Source of the DNA: CAVQBP01 sp963723205
GTDB lineage: Bacteria > Bacteroidota > Ignavibacteria > Ignavibacteriales > Ignavibacteriaceae
NCBI GenBank assembly: GCA_963723205.1
Contig: CAVRQC010000038.1
Span: 496,001 to 560,000 of the forward strand
Direction: 5' to 3'
DNA: 64,000 nucleotides
Below, in pieces: positions 57,465 through 64,000 of this stretch (position 1 is its first letter; every line of letters starts with the position of its first letter). The notes beneath the pieces are model-generated. The model searched no databases, was not told the origin of the DNA, and was given only the letters and a program-made list of their open reading frames with translations. Position numbers and translations under genes: made by a program.

Positions 57465-57599
57465 ATGTTAAGGGATTATTTCAGCATTTTACTAAGAAAT
57501 ATCTTCGATAATAAAATAGATTCTTATACGAATATATCCGCTCCGGTCAATGGAATATCTTTCTGCAATCTTCAACTTTTTATAGAGTTCAGGATATGA
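57465..57599 (+). pseudogene. remnant of a MacB/FtsX-type permease start
   Basis: An ATG at 57465 opens MLRDYFSILLRNIFDNKIDS, then YTNISAPVNGI, which follows the family start MLKNYFKIALRNIFKNKIYSF, INIIGLAVGI, and then becomes unrelated and stops at 57599. Only the first 30 or so residues are recognisable. From about 57520 another frame stays open to a TAG at 57657-57659 (containing WNIFLQSSTFYRVQDMKSI), which I cannot identify. A GGGGG-containing stretch precedes the ATG. It is directly behind an activator site and promoter, so it was probably the first gene of the P20-P22 unit before most of it was deleted. Confidence 0.6.
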
Positions 57600-57654
57600 A
57601 AAGTATATTGTCCGATGCAATTTATAGAAGAGCAATGGAACAAGGATTAAACAG

Positions 57655-57723
57655 ATAGAACGAATTTTAACGGATTACTAATATCCGTATTAATCAGTCG
57701 CATCCTTTAAATCCGTGCTCTAT
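57655..57723 (-). repeat. palindromic intergenic repeat, copy 2 (inverted relative to copy 1)
   Basis: Bounded by ATAGAAC and GCTCTAT, with ACGGAT/ATCCGT blocks. Its reverse complement carries GGATGCGAC and GATTAATACGGAT in the same order as copy 1 at 594-672. It fills the space between the permease remnant and P20. Confidence 0.75.
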
Positions 57724-57753
57724 CAAATCAAGCTAAATTTAAAGGTGAGAAGT

Positions 57754-60135
57754 ATGCTAAAAAATTATTTTAAGATTTTTACCCGTAATTTATTTAGACA
57801 TCCCGGTTATACTACAAGTAATCTTATAAGTCTTGCAGTAGGTATGACAACCTGTATTCTTATACTTCTTTTTGTACGATATGAGATGAATTGGAATAGT
57901 TATAATAAAAACTACGATCATGCGTACAGAGTACAGCAGAAAGTATTATTTAAAAACGACGTTCAGATTTATGGGCAGACCGGTTTCCTGCTCGCTTCGG
58001 AGTTAAAAAAACAAGTCCCGGAGATTGAAGAATCTGCATGTGCGAAAAATTTATGGAATCAATATTTATCATCTTCCGATGAACTCACTTTCCTTGAAAA
58101 GTACGGGTGTTATGCAGATGGGAAAATTTTTAGAGTCCTTACGTTTGAATTTTTAAAAGGTGATTCTGCGACCGCATTGACCGATCCTTTTTCCGTTGTA
58201 CTTACTCAAGAACTTGCCCAAAAATATTTTCCCGGTCAGGATGCTTATGGAAAAGTATTGAAGGCTTCCAAAGATAAATCACTGAAAGTAACTGGTATTA
58301 TTAAAAATTTGCCTTTCAACCTGGATTTTCGTCCGGCTTATATTGTATCAATGTCTACATACAATGCTGTGGCAGAATGGAAGGGTTACCGGAAATCTGA
58401 AAATATTGATGCAGCCATGTTTTTTACTTTCGTTACTCTTAAACCTAATATATCATTGAAAGCTGTTAACGAAAAGATTTACAACTTCCAGGATCAATAT
58501 TTAATAGACAATTATAAAAAACTTTACTTGAAGCCTCTCCCGGAGCTTCATCTTACAGCAAACGAAAAAAATGATATCGAAATTGCACTTGATTATATAG
58601 GTGCTTTTGCAATTTTCGTTTTGATACTCGCATGCATTAACTTTATAAATCTTTCAACTGCAAATTCATTTTTAAGAAAAAAAGAAATAGGAATCCGGAA
58701 GGTTACCGGTGCTTCAAGAAACTCCCTCTTTCTGCAGTTTATTGGTGAATCGATGCTTTTTACATTTCTTTCAATGATAATCGCATTTTGCCTGGTCGAG
58801 CTTTTGATTCCATATTTTAATGCAATTGTTGACAGACCCCTTACCCTTAACTTTATCCGCGAATTCAGATTCATTCTGATGATGGCTGCAATATTTATTT
58901 TCACTGGATTTCTTTCCGGCATTTATCCTGCACTTTATCTTTCCGGTTTCCGACCGGCTCAAATAATAAGGGGCGACGTTTCATTATTTAAAAAAAGGAA
59001 AAGAGGATCTTCAAAAAGCTTTATACGAAAATCTTTGGTAACTACTCAATTTTGCATATCGGTAATTTTATTAACCTCAACTATCTATGTTATCAACCAG
59101 GTCCATTTCATGAAGACCAAAGATCTCGGGTTTGATAAACATAATTTGATAATAAGTAGTGTTTACGGGACAAAAGAGAGCGGAAGATTTGAAACCCTTA
59201 GAAATAAATTATTAAACCATCCTGATATTACTAATGCGACCTTATCGGAAAACGCACCGTTCCATGGTGATTGGTGGAAAGAAATTACCTGGGAAGGTGC
59301 AACATCGAAAGATAAAATAGGAATAAATTACAACCAGATTGATTATGATTTTATCAATACATACAAAATGAAAATTGAACTCGGCAGAAACTTTTCTAAA
59401 AAATTTCCTGCTGATGATCATTCATGCCTTATAAATGAAACCGCTATGAAGACAATTGGCTGGAGCAATCCTATCGGCAAAAAAATAGATAACAATAAAT
59501 ATACTGTAATCGGAGTAGTAAAAGATTTTCATCCATATTCGGTGCACGAAAAAATTCCTCCATGTTATATGGTACTTAACTCAGGGGATCTGGATGATGA
59601 TGGAATATTTGCCATCCGGATTAAAGAAGGCAGTAATAAAGATAATGCCGCTGATTTTATCAGAAATACATTTCGGAAATTTTTCCCGGATGCAATTATT
59701 GAAACTACACTCTTCGATACCAATTTAAACTATGGCACAAAAGGAGTCTGGGAAATTGTAGAAAAAGTATTTTTCGGCTTTGCAATAATTGCAATTTTAA
59801 TTGCTGCAAACGGATTGTTTGGGATGATTTCATTTGCATCACAGAGGCGGATGAAAGAAATCGGTGTCAGAAAAGTTTTCGGTGCAGCAACTTCAAACCT
59901 ATATTTAATCTTGTCGAAGGAATTTATTTTCATTCTTATAATTTCTGCATTGATGACTTTTCCGGCGGGTTATCTTATTTCGCATACAACACCCGGCGCT
60001 TACAAATATCAAATGCAGTACGGTGACTATTTTTATGCAATTATAGTAATGATTATTACCACATTGTTTGCAACAATTTATCATACGACAAAAGCTGTGC
60101 TGGCAAATCCGGTTGAAACACTGAGATATGAATAA
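57754..60135 (+). CDS. duplicated MacB/FtsX-type ABC permease P20 (793 aa)
   Basis: Complete fused permease. The frame is open for 13 codons further upstream, but these lie partly inside the palindromic repeat; AAAGGTGAG stands before the ATG at 57754, which begins the family leader MLKNYFKIFTRN. It is the most divergent sibling at the C terminus: motif 2 is RMKEIGVRKVFGAA, TM7 is followed by GYLISHTTPGAYKYQMQYGD in place of the usual NKWLQDFAYK segment, and the tail is NPVETLRYE. Motif 1 is RKKEIGIRKVTGAS. TM6 ends LIAANGLFGM, without the usual Cys. Confidence 0.95.
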   Translation: MLKNYFKIFTRNLFRHPGYTTSNLISLAVGMTTCILILLFVRYEMNWNSYNKNYDHAYRVQQKVLFKNDVQIYGQTGFLLASELKKQVPEIEESACAKNLWNQYLSSSDELTFLEKYGCYADGKIFRVLTFEFLKGDSATALTDPFSVVLTQELAQKYFPGQDAYGKVLKASKDKSLKVTGIIKNLPFNLDFRPAYIVSMSTYNAVAEWKGYRKSENIDAAMFFTFVTLKPNISLKAVNEKIYNFQDQYLIDNYKKLYLKPLPELHLTANEKNDIEIALDYIGAFAIFVLILACINFINLSTANSFLRKKEIGIRKVTGASRNSLFLQFIGESMLFTFLSMIIAFCLVELLIPYFNAIVDRPLTLNFIREFRFILMMAAIFIFTGFLSGIYPALYLSGFRPAQIIRGDVSLFKKRKRGSSKSFIRKSLVTTQFCISVILLTSTIYVINQVHFMKTKDLGFDKHNLIISSVYGTKESGRFETLRNKLLNHPDITNATLSENAPFHGDWWKEITWEGATSKDKIGINYNQIDYDFINTYKMKIELGRNFSKKFPADDHSCLINETAMKTIGWSNPIGKKIDNNKYTVIGVVKDFHPYSVHEKIPPCYMVLNSGDLDDDGIFAIRIKEGSNKDNAADFIRNTFRKFFPDAIIETTLFDTNLNYGTKGVWEIVEKVFFGFAIIAILIAANGLFGMISFASQRRMKEIGVRKVFGAATSNLYLILSKEFIFILIISALMTFPAGYLISHTTPGAYKYQMQYGDYFYAIIVMIITTLFATIYHTTKAVLANPVETLRYE

Positions 60136-60182
60136 TAAATGGTATGCACTTTGTTATCAGCTTAAATAAATAAGGAGAAATA

Positions 60183-62591
60183 TTGCTGAAAAATTACCTT
60201 TTAGTTGCTATAAGAAATATTACAAAACATAAAGGCTCATCTTTTATAAATATTTTAGGTCTTGCTATCGGTATAAGTGCTTGCCTACTTATTTTATATT
60301 TTGTTGAATTTGAAAAGAGCTATGACAGCTCTCAGGTAAACAGTGAGCGTATATACAGACTACGCTACGAACGTACTGATCAGGAAGGACAATCAGTTAA
60401 ATTTGCGTCCTGCTGTCCTCCTATGGGTTTGAGAATCAGGGAATCCGATCCTGATGTGGCAAAGGTAGCCCGAATATTCCGGACAAAAGCAGCAGTTTCA
60501 TATTTAGATAAAATGTTCATCGAAGAAAATATGTATTATGCTGAGAGTGAATTCTTCGAAATATTCAAATACAAATTTATATCCGGTGACCCGCTTACCT
60601 GTATTAAGGAGCCTAATACAGCTTTTATCTCCAGTTCGATTGCTAAAAAATACTATGGTGATGAAAATCCGGTTGGAAAGGTATTCAGTGTTGATAAAAA
60701 GGTGGATTATAAGATCACCGGAATTTTTGAAGATATACCGCCAAATTCTCATCTTAAATTTGATATAATTCTGTCATATCCTTCTCTTCTAAATGTATAC
60801 GGAAAAGATATTGAAAATTCGTGGGGAGACAGCGGATGGTATACATATTTGTTATTGAAAAAGAATGTGAATCCGAAAACGGTGGAAAAGAAATTACCTT
60901 CTTTAATTGATGCCGGATTTATAGAAGCTTTAAAATACTATAAACTTACCTGCTCATTTCCTTTACAGAAACTTACCGATATTCATTTAACTTCGCACTA
61001 TTCGCAGGAGTACGAAGTTAACGGTGACCGTGACACAGTAAATTTATTATCAATAATTGCTCTGTTTATAATTATTATTGCATGGGTAAACTATATAAAT
61101 CTTACAACCGCACGTTCGGTGACAAGAGCTAAGGAAGTCGGACTCCGCAAAGTTGTAGGAGCTACGCGTGGACAGTTGATATCCCAGTTATTTTTAGAAA
61201 CTTTTATTATTAATTTAGCCGCAATTATCTTGGCACTTTGGATAATATCGGCTGTACTTCCGCTATTTCGTCAACTTACAGGAATTCCGGCTGCATATAG
61301 CTTTTGGACAAGGCCGGATTTATGGCTATCAGTTTCCATACTTTACATTTTAGGAGTAATTCTTTCAGGAATATATCCTGTCTTTGTTCTTTCATCTTAT
61401 CGACCTGCCACAGTAATAAAAGGTATATTCGGAAACTCTGCGAAAGGAATTAATCTTAGAAAAGTTCTCATCTCATTTCAATTTGTGATGGCATTAGGTT
61501 TACTGATTTGTACATTCACAGTTTTTAATCAATTATCATTCATGAAAAATCAGGACCTTGGTTTCAGTATTAACCGGAAATTAGTTGTTAAAAGTCCGAG
61601 GGTTCGGGATGCATCATACGGAAGCAGACTTCAAACATTCAAAAGAGAGCTTCTTAATAAATCCGGGATTGAAAATATTTGTTCAACAACAGATGTACCG
61701 GGAAAACAAGTCTGGTGGGATGCAGGTGGAATTCATCGTAAAGGAAGCGATGATAACAAAAATTACCAGATTGTTGGAATCGACTATGATTTTGCAGATG
61801 TTTTTAATTTGAAATTTGTCAACGGCAGAAATTTTTCAAAAAAATTTCCTTCCGATTCAAGTGCACTTATATTAAATGAAACTGCAGTAAAGTGGCTGGG
61901 CTTCAAAGATGCCAAAGCTGCAATTGGTAAAGAAGTGGACTATTGGGGAAAATTATTTACTGTTGTTGGAGTATTAAAAGATTATCATCAGCAGTCTTTA
62001 AAGCAGGCATTCGAATCTCATATTTTTAGATTCATGCCGGAAGGAAGAGGTGTTAGAGGACTGTTTGCAATGAAGCTGAATTCAAAAGATATTAACTCTA
62101 CACTGCAAGAAGTAAAGAAAGAATATGAACAATTTTTCCCCGGTAATCCTTTTGAATATTTCTTTTTGGATGACTATTACAATCAGCAGTATAATGCTGA
62201 TGAACAGTTTGGAAAAGTGTTCGCCATATTTTCATTTCTTACAATTTTTGTAACCAGTCTTGGAATATTGGGACTTTCATCCTTCATGGTATTACAGCGT
62301 AAAAAGGAAATCGGTGTAAGAAAAGTTCTCGGTTCATCTGTAGCAGGAATTGTAATATTAATTACAAAAGAATTTTTGAAATTGGTTCTGCTTGCAAATC
62401 TTTATGCAATTCCAATATCCTATTATTTTATGAATAAGTGGCTTCAAGGTTTTGCATGCCGCACTGAAATACGCATATGGATATTTGTTCTTTCCTGCGG
62501 AATTGTTCTGCTGATTGCTTTTGCAACTATAAGTTTTCATGTTATTAAAGCAGCCAGAACAAACCCGGTAAAATCATTAAGGTATGAATAA
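60183..62591 (+). CDS. duplicated MacB/FtsX-type ABC permease P21 (802 aa)
   Basis: Complete fused permease with a TTG start; AAGGAG lies 5 bp upstream and the leader LKNYLLVAIRN aligns with the family. It belongs with P13: IAWVNYINLTTARS at the end of TM2 and a Cys-rich SCCPPMGLRI block in the first periplasmic domain. Motif 1 RAKEVGLRKVVGAT, motif 2 RKKEIGVRKVLGSS at about 706; tail NPVKSLRYE. It lies 47 bp after P20 and 44 bp before P22. Confidence 0.95.
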   Translation: MLKNYLLVAIRNITKHKGSSFINILGLAIGISACLLILYFVEFEKSYDSSQVNSERIYRLRYERTDQEGQSVKFASCCPPMGLRIRESDPDVAKVARIFRTKAAVSYLDKMFIEENMYYAESEFFEIFKYKFISGDPLTCIKEPNTAFISSSIAKKYYGDENPVGKVFSVDKKVDYKITGIFEDIPPNSHLKFDIILSYPSLLNVYGKDIENSWGDSGWYTYLLLKKNVNPKTVEKKLPSLIDAGFIEALKYYKLTCSFPLQKLTDIHLTSHYSQEYEVNGDRDTVNLLSIIALFIIIIAWVNYINLTTARSVTRAKEVGLRKVVGATRGQLISQLFLETFIINLAAIILALWIISAVLPLFRQLTGIPAAYSFWTRPDLWLSVSILYILGVILSGIYPVFVLSSYRPATVIKGIFGNSAKGINLRKVLISFQFVMALGLLICTFTVFNQLSFMKNQDLGFSINRKLVVKSPRVRDASYGSRLQTFKRELLNKSGIENICSTTDVPGKQVWWDAGGIHRKGSDDNKNYQIVGIDYDFADVFNLKFVNGRNFSKKFPSDSSALILNETAVKWLGFKDAKAAIGKEVDYWGKLFTVVGVLKDYHQQSLKQAFESHIFRFMPEGRGVRGLFAMKLNSKDINSTLQEVKKEYEQFFPGNPFEYFFLDDYYNQQYNADEQFGKVFAIFSFLTIFVTSLGILGLSSFMVLQRKKEIGVRKVLGSSVAGIVILITKEFLKLVLLANLYAIPISYYFMNKWLQGFACRTEIRIWIFVLSCGIVLLIAFATISFHVIKAARTNPVKSLRYE

Positions 62592-62635
62592 ATGATATAC
62601 GCTGGGTGTCTAGCACTACACATATTGGAGGTGCA

Positions 62636-64000
62636 ATGTTAAAAAGTTACCTAAAGATCGCGTTTCGATATTTTTTTCATCACAGGGTGCATACTTCAGT
62701 TAATCTTTTCGGTCTTATTGTGGGGATGGGCTGTACTTTGCTTATTCTTCTATATGTAAACTATGAAATGAGTTACGACGAATTTCAAACCAACAGGAAA
62801 AACCTGTATCGCGTTAACAAAGTTGCCTACGAGAATGGCGAATTAACTTACAAAAGTGCATATACTTTTTCCGGTCAGGGACCAGTGATGAAAAATGAAG
62901 TTCCAGAAGTAAAAGATTTTGTAAGACTTTATAGTTCGGAAGGAGTGCTGCAATATTTTAAACTAGGTAAAAGTGTAATCTCTTCAAGAGAAAATAATAT
63001 TTACTACACGGATAATTCATTCTTTGATTTGTTTTCATACCGTCTTTTAAAAGGTGATAAGAAATCAGCGCTGTTAAAACCAAAAAGCATTGTTATTTCG
63101 GAATCAACAGCTCACAAATTTTTTGGCTCTGAAAATCCAATCGGAAAGATTTTAAAGTATCACGGTAAAGATTTAACGGTTACGGGTATCTGCGAAGATG
63201 TTCCGAAGAATACTCATCTTCAATTCACCGAGTTGTTATCATTCAGTACTTTGAGTCCGAACGATCAGAACAATTGGACCAACCATGCATTCTATACATA
63301 TATTTTATTAAAAAACCATGCTGATCCGAAAGCTGTTGAGCCTAAGCTTTCAGAAGCATTTGACAAGTACATGTATAAATACTATAACAGAAGCTATGTA
63401 ACAAACATCTGGAATTTGCAGAGAGTAGATCGTATTTATTTATATTCAACCGACTTTACTTCTATCTCAATGGAATATGGAAATTATAAAACAGTTTTGT
63501 ATTTATTCGTTACTGCACTTCTTGTTCTAATCATCGGCTGGATTAATTTTATAAACCATACAGCAGCACGCATACCTGAAAGAGCAAAAGAAATTGGAAT
63601 TCGAAAAACCATCGGTGCTTCCCAAGAACAATTAATAAAGCAATTTGTAACTGAATCATTTTTAATAAATTTTATAGCGTTTATAATTAGTCTTGCAATA
63701 GTAGAAAGCTCACTTAATTGGCTGAATGGCTTTCTCGGAATAAATATATCCTTATTTCAAGCTCTCAACAATTGGTTTTGGGAAGCCTGGATATTGCTGT
63801 TGTTCACCGGGATTCTGCTTACGTCTATTTTCCCGGCATTTTGGCTTTCCTCTATACCCACAGCTTCTGCAATAAATAAAAAGCTGAACAATACCGGAAG
63901 TGGAAATATTCTTCAGAAAATTTTAATCACTTTCCAATTTTCGATTTCCATAGCATTAATAACAGTCACGTTGATTATGCACGAACAAATTTCATTTTCG
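62636..64000 (+). CDS. MacB/FtsX-type ABC permease P22, cut by right window edge
   Basis: First 455 codons of a permease, open to the window end. A GGAGG site precedes the ATG. It shows TM1, the first periplasmic domain (FGSENPIGK present), TM2 ending IIGWINFINHTAARI, motif 1 RAKEIGIRKTIGAS, TM3, TM4 and TM5 (KILITFQFSISIALITVTLI), and ends at the start of the second periplasmic domain. After TM4 it has TSIFPAFWLSSIPTASAI where siblings read SGSYPAFYLSSFQPVKVL. The Trp in TM2 places it near P13 and P21. Confidence 0.92.
   Translation, partial: MLKSYLKIAFRYFFHHRVHTSVNLFGLIVGMGCTLLILLYVNYEMSYDEFQTNRKNLYRVNKVAYENGELTYKSAYTFSGQGPVMKNEVPEVKDFVRLYSSEGVLQYFKLGKSVISSRENNIYYTDNSFFDLFSYRLLKGDKKSALLKPKSIVISESTAHKFFGSENPIGKILKYHGKDLTVTGICEDVPKNTHLQFTELLSFSTLSPNDQNNWTNHAFYTYILLKNHADPKAVEPKLSEAFDKYMYKYYNRSYVTNIWNLQRVDRIYLYSTDFTSISMEYGNYKTVLYLFVTALLVLIIGWINFINHTAARIPERAKEIGIRKTIGASQEQLIKQFVTESFLINFIAFIISLAIVESSLNWLNGFLGINISLFQALNNWFWEAWILLLFTGILLTSIFPAFWLSSIPTASAINKKLNNTGSGNILQKILITFQFSISIALITVTLIMHEQISFS

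Noticed and set aside
57715..57753. Longer N terminus of P20 (13 extra codons)
   Set aside because: These codons begin inside the palindromic repeat; the inner ATG has its own ribosome site and starts the family leader.
62607..62622. TGTCTAGCACTACACA before P22 as a single activator half-element
   Set aside because: It lacks the inner C and G of TGTnC-N6-GnACA, has no partner palindrome 4 bp away and no sigma-54-like promoter follows.

Overview
The window is one giant, almost continuous array of MacB/FtsX-type ABC transporter permease genes. The DNA is AT-rich. The TonB-dependent receptor with a CarboxypepD_reg-like domain, the four-helix-bundle 'IVP' protein, the DUF2293 protein and the NtrC-type two-component pair together suggest a Gram-negative of the Bacteroidota/Chlorobiota group, possibly an Ignavibacteria-like lineage. 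This placement is inference: there is no rRNA or other marker gene. I see no tRNA, CRISPR array, transposase or phage gene.

Layout. I number the permeases P1-P22 by position. On the minus strand, reading right to left from about 25 kb: a TonB-dependent receptor (22563-24977), a periplasmic adaptor (21014-22279), a four-helix-bundle protein (20621-20977), two ABC ATPases (19893-20582 and 19022-19687), then permeases P8 (frameshifted), P7, P6, P5, P4, P3, a secreted DUF1080-like protein (3059-3727), P2 and P1 (cut by the window edge). On the plus strand: an NtrC-family response regulator and a histidine kinase (25364-28070), a DUF2293 protein on the opposite strand (28275-28946), a DUF4350/GIFT-like protein (about 29305-30006), permeases P9-P19 (30017-57221) with a 94-residue protein of unknown function between P14 and P15, a 0.5-kb gap with a dead permease remnant, then P20-P22 (P22 cut by the right edge). 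Of 22 permeases, 17 are complete and intact, three are frameshifted (P8, P11, P12) and two are cut by the window edges.

How it fits together. Each permease is about 800 residues and is an internal duplication: TM helix, periplasmic core domain, three TM helices, then the same again. One chain therefore resembles a fused MacB permease dimer without its ATPase. The window holds only one adaptor and two ATPases, so the simplest reading is one shared export engine with many interchangeable permeases. No TolC-like outer-membrane duct is present in the window.

Regulation. Reading the gaps shows a 36-bp element, two TGTnC-N6-GnACA palindromes 4 bp apart, at five places: upstream of the adaptor, of P4, of the response regulator, of the DUF4350-like gene and of the remnant/P20 unit. 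Four of the five are followed by a sigma-54-like -24/-12 promoter (GGCAT-N5-TTGA or TTGC). In three of these the intervening distance is 51-52 bp, and in the fourth it is 154 bp. These are probably the binding sites of the NtrC-type regulator encoded in the middle, so the whole locus looks like one self-contained sigma-54 regulon. The kinase has two TM helices and almost no periplasmic loop, as in intramembrane-sensing kinases that work with FtsX-family transporters.
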